The translations under genes were made by a program, and so were the position numbers. The notes under the pieces are model-generated. The model worked only from the letters and a program-made list of their open reading frames with translations. It did no database searches and was not told the DNA's origin. This document shows positions 15,122-24,421 of a DNA stretch of 34,712 bases, in pieces. Positions within the stretch are counted from its first letter, which is position 1. The number at the start of each line of letters is the position of its first letter. The stretch is from an uncultured Peptostreptococcaceae bacterium (lineage in GTDB: Bacteria > Bacillota > Clostridia > Peptostreptococcales > Anaerovoracaceae). The stretch is from positions 1-34,712 of the forward strand of contig CATJIF010000132.1 in assembly GCA_949740445.1 (NCBI GenBank), read 5' to 3'.

Positions 15122-16336
15122 TTACAGCGTCGCGTTCTCTGCGGATACGGCAACGCCGCCATCCAGTTTGATTACTACGAGAGCCTTCTGCGCATTGTGA
15201 TTTTCGTCGATGCTCAGAGTACCCGTAACAGCCTCAAAGTCCTTCGTGGAAGCTAATGCTTCTCTGATCTTTGCAGGATCGGCTTCGCCAGCTCTTTCGA
15301 TAGCGTCAGCCATCAGCTTTGCGCAGTCATATCCCAGCGCCATAAAGCCGTCGGGCTCTTCGCCGCCGTTGGCAGCTTTATAAGCTTCAATAAAGTCCAT
15401 AACCACCTCTTCCTGGTTGAGTGCAGAGAAGTGATTGGAATAATATACATCGTGAAGCGCATCGGCGCCTGCAAGCTCTGCCAGTACCGGAGAGTCGAAT
15501 CCGTCCGCGCCCAGCACAGGAACTTCGATTCCGAGGGCTCTCGCCTGCTTGATGATCAGGCCGACTTCCTGATAATATCCCGGAAGCCAGATGGCATCGT
15601 ATTCTTTGCCCGCCAGGCTTGTCAGGATGGCGTTGAAGTCCGTATCGCCCGTCGTGTAGGCTTCCTGTGCTACGATCTCGCCGCCCAAACCTTCAAAGGT
15701 TTCTTTAAAGCTGGCTGCCAGGCCCTCCGCGTAATCGGAGCTCTTGTCCTGAATAATCGCAACCTTAGATGCGCCCAGGTTCTTGGAAGCGTAGTTCGCC
15801 ATCGCAACACCCTGGAAGGAATCGCTGAAGCAGATGCGGAAGGTGTTTGCCTTTACGCTGCCCTCTACGATTTCGCCGTCCTTATAGTCTACTGTAACGT
15901 CGTTGGCCGTTGCCGAACCGGACAGGATGGGAATGCCGTTTTCTTCTGCAATAGGAATCTGCGCTTTGAAATCGCCCGAAGTGGCAGGTCCGATGACGGC
16001 GACTACGCCTTCTTCTGTCATCAGTCTCGTCGCTACGGATACGACCTCGGAAGCGTCGGATTTATTATCGATCTGTACCAGCTCGATCTGCTTGCCCAGC
16101 ACGCCGCCAGCGGCATTGATCTCATCGACTGCCAGTTTGACACCGGCAACGCTGGACTGGCCATAGGTCGCCACGCCGCCGCTCAATTCATAATTCACAC
16201 CGATTCTGATGGTATCGCCATCCGCTCCGCCTGCATTGCCGCCGTCGTTTCCGTCGCCGCCGCAACCGGTCAGGGCCATGCTGGAAACCATCGCCAGCAC
16301 CAGGGCCAACACCAACCATTTTTTCATCTGTTTCAA
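15122..16336 (-). CDS. livJ: Branched-chain amino-acid binding lipoprotein LivJ
   Basis: A 404-residue periplasmic-binding-protein type I fold protein that captures Leu/Ile/Val (or related amino acids) outside the membrane and delivers them to LivHMGF. The signal peptide ends in the lipobox ALTGC with the lipidated Cys at 25, followed by a Gly/Asp-rich linker. The mature part starts with DTIRIGVNYELSGGVATYG, typical of the family, and includes LMTEEGVVAVIGPATSGD. The start is taken as TTG at 16336, because AGGTGG lies about ten bases upstream, whereas the ATG three codons later is too far from it. A consensus promoter precedes the gene. It heads livJHMGF. Ligand specificity is not certain from sequence. 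Confidence 0.94.
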   Translation of the reverse strand: MKQMKKWLVLALVLAMVSSMALTGCGGDGNDGGNAGGADGDTIRIGVNYELSGGVATYGQSSVAGVKLAVDEINAAGGVLGKQIELVQIDNKSDASEVVSVATRLMTEEGVVAVIGPATSGDFKAQIPIAEENGIPILSGSATANDVTVDYKDGEIVEGSVKANTFRICFSDSFQGVAMANYASKNLGASKVAIIQDKSSDYAEGLAASFKETFEGLGGEIVAQEAYTTGDTDFNAILTSLAGKEYDAIWLPGYYQEVGLIIKQARALGIEVPVLGADGFDSPVLAELAGADALHDVYYSNHFSALNQEEVVMDFIEAYKAANGGEEPDGFMALGYDCAKLMADAIERAGEADPAKIREALASTKDFEAVTGTLSIDENHNAQKALVVIKLDGGVAVSAENATL

Positions 16337-16660
16337 AATTGATACACCACCTTTATTTTACTTAAAATATGTTCCTATTCTACCGCATTGATTATGTCGT
16401 GTCAACACAAACTTTTATTTTCTTTTGTATTTTTATCACAACTTCTCATTGCCGTACCAGATTGTACATCCCTTTAAAAAATGGTTCCTATTTTGCGTAC
16501 TTCCGAAAATATTTTTCCTCATTTGCCCTTTATTCGGTTATACTATTTATATATTCTCGCTTTGCTGGAATGCTGCACCGCCTTTGTCCGTGCTGCCCTC
16601 CGGCAAAATGGCGGGACAACAGCTATCACAGACTGCGACTGCAGATGAAAGGAGTTATTT
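16337..16660. other. Divergent intergenic region livJ / gldA
   Basis: This 324-base gene-free stretch holds the liv promoter on one side. On the plus strand a TATACT at 16539-16544 could be the gldA -10 box, but I see no matching -35 element. The middle is AT-rich; I see no riboswitch or repeat. Confidence 0.5.
16377..16405 (-). promoter_or_regulatory. Promoter of the liv operon
   Basis: On the minus strand, TTGACA (16400-16405, a perfect -35), a 17-base spacer and TAGAAT (16377-16382) form one of the best promoters in the window. The leader is about 35 bases. Confidence 0.8.
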
Positions 16661-17761
16661 ATGGCAAACATTTTAATCAGTCCAGGAAAATACGTTCAGG
16701 GTCCCGGCGAATTGGGCCGCTTGGGCCAGTATGCGAAAACCTATGGCAAGAAAGCCCTGATTTTAATTACAGAGTCGGGCTTCCGTCGCGTCGGCCAGCT
16801 GATTCAGGCGGGCTTTGCTGAAAGCGGATGCGAGGCCGTATTCGATTATTTTAACGGCGAATGCTCGAAAAGCGAAATCCGCCGCTTAGAAGATGTTTTA
16901 AAAAGCAACGGCTGCGACATCATGGTCGGCGTGGGCGGCGGAAAAACGCTGGATACGGCCAAAGCCGTAGCCTATTATCAAAAAACCCCTGTCCTCATCT
17001 GCCCCACCATCGCCTCCACCGACGCTCCCTGTTCGGCGCTGTCTGTCGTTTACACTGATGAAGGCGTCTTCGAGGAGTACCTGTTTTTACCGGCCAACCC
17101 CAACCTGGTTTTGATGGACACCTCCGTCATCGCCAAATCCCCTGCCCGTCTGACCGTTTCGGGCATGGGCGATGCCTTGGCTACGTATTTTGAAGCCCGT
17201 GCCGTCGCCGCAAAGGATGCTTCCACCTGCGCCGGCGGAAAGGTAACGTTAGCTGCCATGGCTATGGCAGAGCTCTGCTATCAGACGCTGATGGAGGAGG
17301 GATTGAAGGCGAAGCTCGCTCTCGAAGCCGGCGTCTGCACGAAATCCGTAGAAAAAATTATCGAAGCCAATACCCTGCTTTCGGGAATCGGCTTTGAAAG
17401 CGGCGGCCTGGCCGGCGCCCACGCCATCCACAACGGACTGACCGTGCTTCCGGAATGCCACCACATGTACCACGGCGAAAAAGTGGCCTTCGGCACGCTG
17501 ACGCAGCTGATCTTAGAGGATGTCCCCCTGGAAGAGCTGGAAGAAGTCCTCGCCTTCTGCATCGAACTGGGGCTTCCCGTTACGCTGCAGCAGCTGGGCA
17601 TCGCCGATGCCACCGCGGAAAAGCTGATGCCTGCCGCGGAAGCTGCCTGCGCCGAAGGCGATACGCTGCACAACATGCCCTTTGAGGTAACTGCAGAAAG
17701 CGTCTGCAGCGCCATGCTCGCCGCCGATGCCTGCGGCCGTCATTATCTGTCGCAGCAGTAA
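16661..17761 (+). CDS. gldA: Glycerol dehydrogenase
   Basis: A 366-residue cytoplasmic, zinc-dependent, NAD-linked dehydrogenase of the iron-containing alcohol dehydrogenase fold. It interconverts glycerol and dihydroxyacetone. The NAD-binding GGGKTLD is at residues 92-98. The expected metal ligands are present at D171 (GMGD), H254 (AGAH) and H271 (MYHGE), matching the spacing in the well-studied Bacillus enzyme. Length is standard. AAAGGAG is six bases upstream of the ATG. It is a single-gene unit ending in a strong terminator and is transcribed away from the liv operon. With no dha kinase nearby, the fate of dihydroxyacetone is not shown here. Confidence 0.95.
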   Translation: MANILISPGKYVQGPGELGRLGQYAKTYGKKALILITESGFRRVGQLIQAGFAESGCEAVFDYFNGECSKSEIRRLEDVLKSNGCDIMVGVGGGKTLDTAKAVAYYQKTPVLICPTIASTDAPCSALSVVYTDEGVFEEYLFLPANPNLVLMDTSVIAKSPARLTVSGMGDALATYFEARAVAAKDASTCAGGKVTLAAMAMAELCYQTLMEEGLKAKLALEAGVCTKSVEKIIEANTLLSGIGFESGGLAGAHAIHNGLTVLPECHHMYHGEKVAFGTLTQLILEDVPLEELEEVLAFCIELGLPVTLQQLGIADATAEKLMPAAEAACAEGDTLHNMPFEVTAESVCSAMLAADACGRHYLSQQ

Positions 17762-17833
17762 TTCTCTCATCGGGAAGCGCCTGCCGGAAGGGAGTGCCCC
17801 ACACCCGACAGGATCGCATATGTACGCAAAAGG

Positions 17834-17866
17834 ACAGGCCGCGCACAGACTGCGCGGCCTGTTTTC
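17834..17866 (+). terminator. Terminator of gldA
   Basis: A perfect 12-bp stem (ACAGGCCGCGCA with TGCGCGGCCTGT, loop CAGAC) is followed by TTTC, 72 bases after the gldA stop. The very strong stem makes up for the short T run. Confidence 0.8.
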
Positions 17867-17962
17867 ATGCCAGAGGCCAGAAGGCACATGCTGCACGCGC
17901 AAGTTGGGCATTGTACAAAACCAGCAGCACCTTGAATGCGTGCTTTTTATAAATACAAAAAA

Positions 17963-17991
17963 GTAAAAAAGAGCAAACTGCCCTTTTTTAC
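17963..17991. terminator. Hairpin terminator, strongest on the minus strand
   Basis: GTAAAAAAGAGCA pairs with TGCCCTTTTTTAC (one mismatch, three-base loop). On the minus strand it is followed by another six T, on the plus strand only by mixed bases. It would end a minus-strand transcript coming from near 18.07 kb, or hppA read-through. Confidence 0.65.
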
Positions 17992-18074
17992 CTGGTTGTG
18001 TTGTTGTGTATTATCTAACAAATATTTGAGGAAGATTATTTGTTGATATCAATTTTTCATATCTTCTCTTCGAC
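17963..18074 (-). ncRNA. Candidate small RNA of about 110 bases
   Basis: A promoter-like pair (18081-18110) and a terminator (17963-17991) frame a stretch with no good reading frame. The predicted transcript holds an internal hairpin, AACAAATA with TATTTGTT, whose loop contains CTTCCTC, a sequence able to pair with Shine-Dalgarno-like GAGGAAG. This is inference from the signals alone. Confidence 0.3.
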
Positions 18075-18080
18075 GGGTAT

Positions 18081-18110
18081 ATAATACTACATATTGTCCG
18101 CAGATTGCAA
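18081..18110 (-). promoter_or_regulatory. Orphan promoter-like pair
   Basis: On the minus strand, TTGCAA (18105-18110), an 18-base spacer and TATTAT (18081-18086). It points away from hppA into gene-free DNA and would drive the candidate small RNA. Confidence 0.4.
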
Positions 18111-18195
18111 GTGTTTTTTTGAAATTTTTTAGTTTTTTTTTGCGCTTTTTTCGAAAGCAATGCGCCATACCAAAAATTTCTAATCAATTTCATTC

Positions 18196-18240
18196 AAAAA
18201 GGGACACTGCCTTTCCCCGAGGATATCTGCGATGCCCCTT
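18196..18240 (-). terminator. Terminator of hppA
   Basis: About 30 bases after the hppA stop, AAGGGGCA pairs with TGTCCCTT (one G-T pair) around a long loop, with five T at and just after the end of the stem on the minus strand. The large loop lowers certainty. Confidence 0.5.
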
Positions 18241-18270
18241 GCTCTGCGCTTTAAAATCCGCGCCGCTTTT

Positions 18271-20295
18271 TTATAAAATTCCGCCGATCTGCATAAACAG
18301 AGGAGCAAATACGACAGCGACAATCGTCATTAGCTTGATTAAAATATTGATGGACGGACCGGAAGTATCCTTAAAGGGGTCGCCTACAGTATCGCCTACG
18401 ACAGCAGCTCTGTGGGTTTCGCTTCCCTTGCCGCCGTACACGCCGCTTTCCACATACTTCTTTGCGTTATCCCAGGCGCCGCCCGCATTGGCCATCATAA
18501 TAGCCAGCAGTACGCCGGAAGCCAGGGCGCCGGCCAGCATGCCGCCTAAAGCGGCAGGTCCCATAATCAGGCCCACAGCCATAGGTGCGATTACCGCCAT
18601 CAGTCCGGGAGCCACCATTTCGTGCAGCGCTGCAGCCGTGCTGATGTCGACGCATCTCGCATAATCCGGCTTTTCCGTGCCTTCCATAATACCCTTGTGC
18701 TCTCTGAACTGCCGTCTTACCTCTTCGATCATCTGATTGGCTGCTTTTCCGACAGAATTCATCGTCATGGCCGAGAAGAGGAAGGGCAGCATGGCGCCGA
18801 TAAAGAGTCCGGCGATTACCATGGGATCTAAAAGGTCGATATTCGTCAGATTAACCGCCTGCGAATAGGTAGCGAACAGAGCCAGCGCTGTCAGAGCAGC
18901 AGAACCAATCGCAAAACCCTTTCCGATGGCTGCCGTGGTGTTTCCTACGGAATCCAGCGTATCGGTAATCTCGCGGACCTCGTGCGGAAGCTCTGCCATT
19001 TCGGCGATACCACCTGCGTTATCGGATACGGGGCCGTAAGCGTCAACGGCAATCGTCATGCCCGCCGTGGACAGCATTCCCACAGCCGCCAGCGCAATGC
19101 CGTAGAGCCCTGCCGTGGCGTTTGCCACCAAAATGCCCACAGCGATAATCAGAATCGGCCACACAGTGGACAGCATGCCCACGCCCAGACCGCTGATAAT
19201 CGTCGTGGCGGCACCCGTCTGCGACTGCTCTGCAATCTTCTTTACGTGCTTGTAATCCGCCGAAGTATAGATCTCCGTCAGCTTGCCGATGGCCGTTCCT
19301 ACGACCAGTCCGGAAATTACGGCTGCCGCGCAGTTGAAGTTGTTGAAAAACACCTTGCTCAAAACGACAGCAACAATGATAACCAAAACCGCAGACAGAT
19401 ATGTACCCATGTTTAACGCCTGCGCCGGATTGGATTTTTCATCGCCCTTCACAAACATAATGCCAACGATGGAAGCCAAAATGCCGATGGCGGAAAGCAC
19501 CAGCGGGAACAGTGCACCGCTGATGGGGTCCAGCACGAACGGCGAGCCGATCGCCGGCGTAATATTCTCGATAAATACCGCCAGAGTAATCGCGGAAATG
19601 ATAGAACCCACATAAGATTCGAACAGGTCAGAGCCCATGCCGGCAACGTCGCCCACGTTGTCGCCCACGTTATCCGCAATGACTGCCGGGTTTCTGGGGT
19701 CGTCCTCAGGAATGCCCGCTTCCACTTTTCCTACCAGATCTGCGCCTACGTCAGCCGCTTTGGTGTAGATACCGCCGCCCACGCGGCCGAACAGCGCCAT
19801 GGAAGAAGCCCCCAGGCCAAAACCCGTAATGTACTCCGCACATCCCACGCCTAAGAAGGCAAAGACGGCGCCCACACCCAAAAGGCCCAGGCCCACGACG
19901 CACAGTCCCATGACAGCGCCGCTGCGGAACGCTACTTTCAGCGCTTTGTTCATGCCGCCTTCCTTTGCAGCGTTGGCGGTTCTCACGTTGCCCATGGTCG
20001 CCACCCGCATGCCAAAGTAGCCGGCCAGCACGGAAAACAGAGCACCCGCCACGTACAGGCCGCCTGTAATCGGGTCGATGCCAGCACACAGCAGCACGCA
20101 CAAGACAGCGATTACGATTACCATCGTCTTGTACTCTCTCTTCAGAAACGCCATGGCTCCTTCGCTGATAAAGCCGGCAATTTCCCTCATCCGGTCGTTT
20201 CCTGCGTCTACCTTGCTGATCCAGGCAGACAGGCTATAGGCGACGACCAGTGCAATTATGCCCACCACCGGTGCGGCATATGCCATAATTCCCAT
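18271..20295 (-). CDS. hppA: Membrane ion-pumping pyrophosphatase, K+-dependent type
   Basis: A 674-residue integral membrane enzyme with about 16 helices that hydrolyses pyrophosphate and pumps Na+ and/or H+ out of the cytoplasm. Substrate and Mg-binding motifs are [11 protein letters not shown] (182-192) and DNVGDNVGD (208-216), and a third acidic cluster lies near the C-terminus ([14 protein letters not shown]). Residue 455 in [10 protein letters not shown] is Ala, where K+-independent enzymes have Lys, which places it in the K+-dependent class. A membrane Glu in DLFES (E226) is compatible with Na+ transport, but I cannot decide between Na+, H+ or both. AAAGGAGG is ten bases upstream of the ATG. 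It is a single-gene unit between terminators. In anaerobes it saves energy from biosynthetic pyrophosphate. Confidence 0.95.
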   Translation of the reverse strand: MGIMAYAAPVVGIIALVVAYSLSAWISKVDAGNDRMREIAGFISEGAMAFLKREYKTMVIVIAVLCVLLCAGIDPITGGLYVAGALFSVLAGYFGMRVATMGNVRTANAAKEGGMNKALKVAFRSGAVMGLCVVGLGLLGVGAVFAFLGVGCAEYITGFGLGASSMALFGRVGGGIYTKAADVGADLVGKVEAGIPEDDPRNPAVIADNVGDNVGDVAGMGSDLFESYVGSIISAITLAVFIENITPAIGSPFVLDPISGALFPLVLSAIGILASIVGIMFVKGDEKSNPAQALNMGTYLSAVLVIIVAVVLSKVFFNNFNCAAAVISGLVVGTAIGKLTEIYTSADYKHVKKIAEQSQTGAATTIISGLGVGMLSTVWPILIIAVGILVANATAGLYGIALAAVGMLSTAGMTIAVDAYGPVSDNAGGIAEMAELPHEVREITDTLDSVGNTTAAIGKGFAIGSAALTALALFATYSQAVNLTNIDLLDPMVIAGLFIGAMLPFLFSAMTMNSVGKAANQMIEEVRRQFREHKGIMEGTEKPDYARCVDISTAAALHEMVAPGLMAVIAPMAVGLIMGPAALGGMLAGALASGVLLAIMMANAGGAWDNAKKYVESGVYGGKGSETHRAAVVGDTVGDPFKDTSGPSINILIKLMTIVAVVFAPLFMQIGGIL

Positions 20296-20337
20296 TATTT
20301 ACTTGTCCTCCTTTTCTGATACATAAGGGAATGGAAA

Positions 20338-20354
20338 AGGTGCGTAATGCACCT
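20338..20354. promoter_or_regulatory. Small hairpin in the hppA leader
   Basis: AGGTGC-GTAAT-GCACCT forms a perfect 6-bp stem. On the minus strand it is followed by four T, 43 bases before the hppA start. It may be the last part of secG termination or a leader structure. Little more can be said. Confidence 0.35.
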
Positions 20355-20374
20355 CTAATTTCCCTGCTGTATGG

Positions 20375-20433
20375 AAAAAACTATCGCAGTCCGAGCGGCC
20401 GCACCCTGCTGAGAGGTGCAGTCTACTCGATAG
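20375..20433 (-). terminator. Terminator of secG, overlapping its stop codon
   Basis: On the minus strand CTATCG, which lies in the last secG codons, pairs with CGATAG, directly followed by TTTTTT. The closed region holds a second stem GCACC/GGTGC. The T run and the outer stem are clear; the branched fold is a prediction. Confidence 0.6.
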
Positions 20434-20653
20434 CTACCAGAATCAGTGAGCACAGGATAAATATGATAGCCGCCGCTGTCGTCACCTTGCTGAGCAGCGC
20501 TTCATATCCCTGACTCTTCTTCTTGCCGAACAGCTGCTCGGCGCCGCCGCCGATGGAGCCGGACAGGCCCGCGCTGTTTCCGGATTGCAGCAAAATGCTG
20601 GCAATCAGCGCAATGCTGGCAACCGCCAGAAAAATCATAACTACAGTCGTCAT
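20423..20653 (-). CDS. secG: Protein translocase subunit SecG
   Basis: A 76-residue inner-membrane subunit of the SecYEG protein-export channel. Two hydrophobic helices (about residues 3-23 and 53-74) flank the conserved cytoplasmic loop with SGSIGGGAEQLFG (31-43) and a basic KKK. Length is normal. GGAGG lies five to six bases upstream of the ATG. In many Clostridia secG stands between eno and rnr. Here it is downstream of the glycerate kinase gene, with its own promoter, and rnr is 10 kb away. Confidence 0.93.
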   Translation of the reverse strand: MTTVVMIFLAVASIALIASILLQSGNSAGLSGSIGGGAEQLFGKKKSQGYEALLSKVTTAAAIIFILCSLILVAIE

Positions 20654-20735
20654 ATATTTACCTCCAAGTATTTTTTCCGAAATCAGCTGTATCCAAAATG
20701 TTTCTGATACAAATAACTTCTAAAATAGCTTTTCT

Positions 20736-20764
20736 ATTCTACCACAAGTTTTTGAAAAAATCAA
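20736..20764 (-). promoter_or_regulatory. Promoter of secG
   Basis: On the minus strand, TTGATT (20759-20764), a 17-base spacer and TAGAAT (20736-20741) with a TGG extension. The leader would be about 75 bases. Confidence 0.65.
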
Positions 20765-20819
20765 CCAAAACGACAAGAACAGACGATAAATAAATATTTA
20801 ACAACCAGTCCACCAAAAA

Positions 20820-22076
20820 TTATAGATTCGCTCCTCCGTCTTGCTCACCCGAAAGCAACAGCACTGCTACATCGTTGACATTGGTTCCCGTGGCTCCAGT
20901 AACGATCAATCCGCCTGTTTTTTGCAGCGCGTGGTACGAATCGTTATTTTCCAGCATCTGAAATATGTCAATTCCGGCCTCCCGCAGCGCTCCCGCGGTT
21001 TTTTCATCCACGTAGCCCCCGGCAGCATCCGTTATCCCGTCGGTACCGTCGCTTCCTACGCTGAACAGTGCGGCCTGCGGCAATCCCGCAAGCCCCGCGG
21101 CCGCAGAAAGCGCCAGTTCCTGGTTTCTGCCGCCCTTTCCCGCACCCCGCAAATGCACCACGGTCTCGCCCCCGGCGATAAAGGCTCGCTTTGTTCCCTT
21201 CCCCGCGTGGCACCGGGCGATATTTGCAAGAAACGCCCCCGCCTCCCTCGCCTCGCAGCTCAGACAGTCGGTTAGAAGCACTGTTTCGTATCCCCTGCGG
21301 CGGCACTGTTCCTCCATGGCGCGACAGAGTTTCGAAACGCTGCCCACCACGCGGATCTCCGCATTGGGCAGTTCCTTTGGCGTTTCGCACAGCAACAGTT
21401 CCTGCGCCCTGGAGCTGAGGTGCAGCCCGTATTTTTTTACAACTGCCGCAGCCTCTTCGCACGTGGACGTATCCGGGCAGGCAGGCCCCGAAGCAATGGC
21501 ATCGGCCCGGTCCCCCAAAACGTCGGACAGTGCCACGCAAAACACCTTCGCCGGCGCGCAAAGGGAAGCGAACTTTCCGCCCTTGACAGCGCTCATGCGC
21601 TTGCGCACCGCATTGATTTCCACGATATCCGCCCCGCAGGAAAGCATCTCCTCCGTCAGCGCCAAAAGTTCCTGCGCAGGAATCAGCGGATGCTCAAACA
21701 GCGCGCTTCCGCCTCCGGACAAAAGCAGCAGTACCGTATCTTCTTCTGCCAGGCCCTCCACCGCTTCTATCGCTTTGCGGGTAGCGGAAAAGCCGTTTTC
21801 ATCTGGCACGGGATGGCCTGCTTCAAAGCATTCCATGTTTGCAATCGGCCCTTTTACATGCCCGTATTTTGTAATGACTACGCCGCTGTCTGCGCGACCG
21901 CCAAGCACTTCTGCCGCAGCTTTCGCCATCTGCCAGGCGCCTTTGCCCGCTGCCACGACGCGAACGCGCCCGCTTCCGAATTCGTGCTGCAAAAGCGCCT
22001 CTTTTACCGCCTGGTCTGGCAGGCATTCCGCAATGGCCGCCTGGATCATCTCCTCTGCCTGTTTTCGCAGTGTCAT
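20820..22076 (-). CDS. Glycerate 2-kinase (MOFRL / TtuD-GckA type)
   Basis: A 418-residue cytoplasmic kinase of the DUF4147-MOFRL family, which phosphorylates D-glycerate to 2-phosphoglycerate; some relatives were once called hydroxypyruvate reductase. Visible features are VVAAGKGAWQMA near the N-terminus, EAGHPVPDENG, the glycine-rich SGGGSALFEHP loop, and in the MOFRL domain FIAGGETVVHLRG, GGRNQELALSAA and GSDGTDGITDAAGG. The start at 22076 has AAAGGAGG eight bases upstream. It follows eno, whose substrate is the product of this enzyme, so it can feed glycolysis below the mutase step. Oddly, a strong terminator stands between eno and its ribosome binding site, so expression probably depends on read-through. 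Confidence 0.9.
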   Translation of the reverse strand: MTLRKQAEEMIQAAIAECLPDQAVKEALLQHEFGSGRVRVVAAGKGAWQMAKAAAEVLGGRADSGVVITKYGHVKGPIANMECFEAGHPVPDENGFSATRKAIEAVEGLAEEDTVLLLLSGGGSALFEHPLIPAQELLALTEEMLSCGADIVEINAVRKRMSAVKGGKFASLCAPAKVFCVALSDVLGDRADAIASGPACPDTSTCEEAAAVVKKYGLHLSSRAQELLLCETPKELPNAEIRVVGSVSKLCRAMEEQCRRRGYETVLLTDCLSCEAREAGAFLANIARCHAGKGTKRAFIAGGETVVHLRGAGKGGRNQELALSAAAGLAGLPQAALFSVGSDGTDGITDAAGGYVDEKTAGALREAGIDIFQMLENNDSYHALQKTGGLIVTGATGTNVNDVAVLLLSGEQDGGANL

Positions 22077-22098
22077 GGTAATTCCTCCTTTACTATAT

Positions 22099-22142
22099 AA
22101 AAACTCCGAACCGCGCAAAAGATGCCCTTGCGCGGCCCGGAG
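22099..22142 (-). terminator. Strong terminator or attenuator in front of the glycerate kinase gene
   Basis: On the minus strand CTCCG-GG-CCGCGCAA pairs with TTGCGCGG-TT-CGGAG and is followed by five T. The T run ends only about 22 bases before the glycerate kinase ATG and directly before its Shine-Dalgarno. A second perfect hairpin (GGCAGC-GCAT-GCTGCC, 22148-22163) lies just upstream. Confidence 0.85.
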
Positions 22143-22184
22143 CCCCAGGCAGCATGCGCTGCCCGCATTTCTTCGATTGATTTT

Positions 22185-23486
<1,302 letters not shown>

Positions 23487-23507
23487 TTACCTCCATTTTC
23501 TTTATGC

Positions 23508-23527
23508 GCGGCGGAAAGCGCCGCCGC
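23508..23527. repeat. GC-rich hairpin between tpiA and eno
   Basis: GCGGCGG and CCGCCGC form a perfect 7-bp stem with a 6-base loop, about 27 bases upstream of the eno start. It lacks a T tract, so it is more likely an mRNA processing or stability element than a terminator. Confidence 0.4.
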
Positions 23528-23596
23528 CTGCCTATTTCTGCGGCCGGAACATCCAACCGCCGCTTACCTGTGGGATGCCGAAATATCCGACTGTTG

Positions 23597-24343
23597 TTAA
23601 AATTGAACGATCTGGATAAAATCTTCCGGCTTTAAGCTGGCGCCACCCACCAGGGCTCCGTCGATATCTTCCATATCCATCAGCTCCGAAGCGTTGTTTG
23701 GTTTCACGGAACCGCCGTACTGGATTACGACCTCCTCCGACACTTCGCTGCCGTAGAGCCCGCAGATGACAGAGCGGATGTGGGCGCACATTTCCTGCGC
23801 CTGCTGCGGTGTCGCCGTGCGTCCTGTGCCGATGGCCCACACCGGTTCGTAGGCGATAACCAGGCTCTTTGCCTGCTCTGAAGAAAGGCCGGCTACGCCG
23901 CCCTCCACCTGCGCCTTAACTACATCCAGCGCCTGGCCGGCATCTCTCTGCTCCAGAACCTCGCCCACGCACAGGATGGGCGTTATGCCAGCGGCAAAGG
24001 CCTTGTGCAGTTTTTTATTTACTGTTTCGTCGCTCTCCGCAAAGTACTGGCGGCGCTCCGAATGCCCGATAATAACGTAATCCACACCGATTTCCTGCAG
24101 CATGGGCGCAGAGATTTCGCCGGTGAAGGCCCCGCTTTCCTCAAAGTGCATGTTCTGCGCTCCCACTCCCACACCGCTTCCGGCAAAGGCCTGCTTCAGC
24201 GCCGCAAGCTGTGTAAACGGCGCACAGATAGCCACTCTTACATCGGATGGCTCGTAGAGCGTTCGAAACGTCTCTGCAAACGCCACTGCCTCCTTTGTGG
24301 TCTTAAACATCTTCCAATTTCCTGCGATAAACGGCTTGCGCAT
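23597..24343 (-). CDS. tpiA: Triosephosphate isomerase
   Basis: A 248-residue TIM-barrel enzyme that interconverts dihydroxyacetone phosphate and glyceraldehyde 3-phosphate. Conserved features are GNWKM near the N-terminus (substrate Lys), the catalytic His in IIGHSERR, the catalytic Glu in AYEPVWAIGTG and the phosphate-binding GGASL near the end. The start is the ATG at 24343 (MRKPFIAGNWKM). The site AGGAGG is eight bases from it but only two from the ATG at 24349, which decides the choice. It sits between pgk and eno. Confidence 0.98.
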   Translation of the reverse strand: MRKPFIAGNWKMFKTTKEAVAFAETFRTLYEPSDVRVAICAPFTQLAALKQAFAGSGVGVGAQNMHFEESGAFTGEISAPMLQEIGVDYVIIGHSERRQYFAESDETVNKKLHKAFAAGITPILCVGEVLEQRDAGQALDVVKAQVEGGVAGLSSEQAKSLVIAYEPVWAIGTGRTATPQQAQEMCAHIRSVICGLYGSEVSEEVVIQYGGSVKPNNASELMDMEDIDGALVGGASLKPEDFIQIVQF

Positions 24344-24421
24344 ATCCATTACCTCCTGCCTGCACTTCTTGTTTGATTGTAATGTGATTGTGTTTTTCTG
24401 TACTACTTGCCGGGGCAGGCA

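Larger units (their letters stand above)
17762..18270. other. 509-base gene-free region between convergent gldA and hppA
   Basis: It contains the gldA terminator, a bidirectional hairpin at 17963-17991, a minus-strand promoter-like pair near 18.1 kb with a candidate small RNA, and the hppA terminator. The rest (about 17867-17960 and 18111-18195) is AT-rich with no convincing frame. Confidence 0.6.

Noticed and set aside
15431-16342. A 303-codon plus-strand frame
   Set aside because: It is antisense to livJ, whose family match, promoter and lipobox are clear.
18011-18193. A 60-codon basic frame on the minus strand
   Set aside because: It has no ribosome binding site, crosses the promoter-like element, and its Lys-rich content follows from the local A/T runs.
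21209-21232. TGGCAC...TTGC, resembling a sigma-54 promoter
   Set aside because: The distance between the GG and GC elements is too long for a -24/-12 promoter and the site lies inside the glycerate kinase coding sequence.
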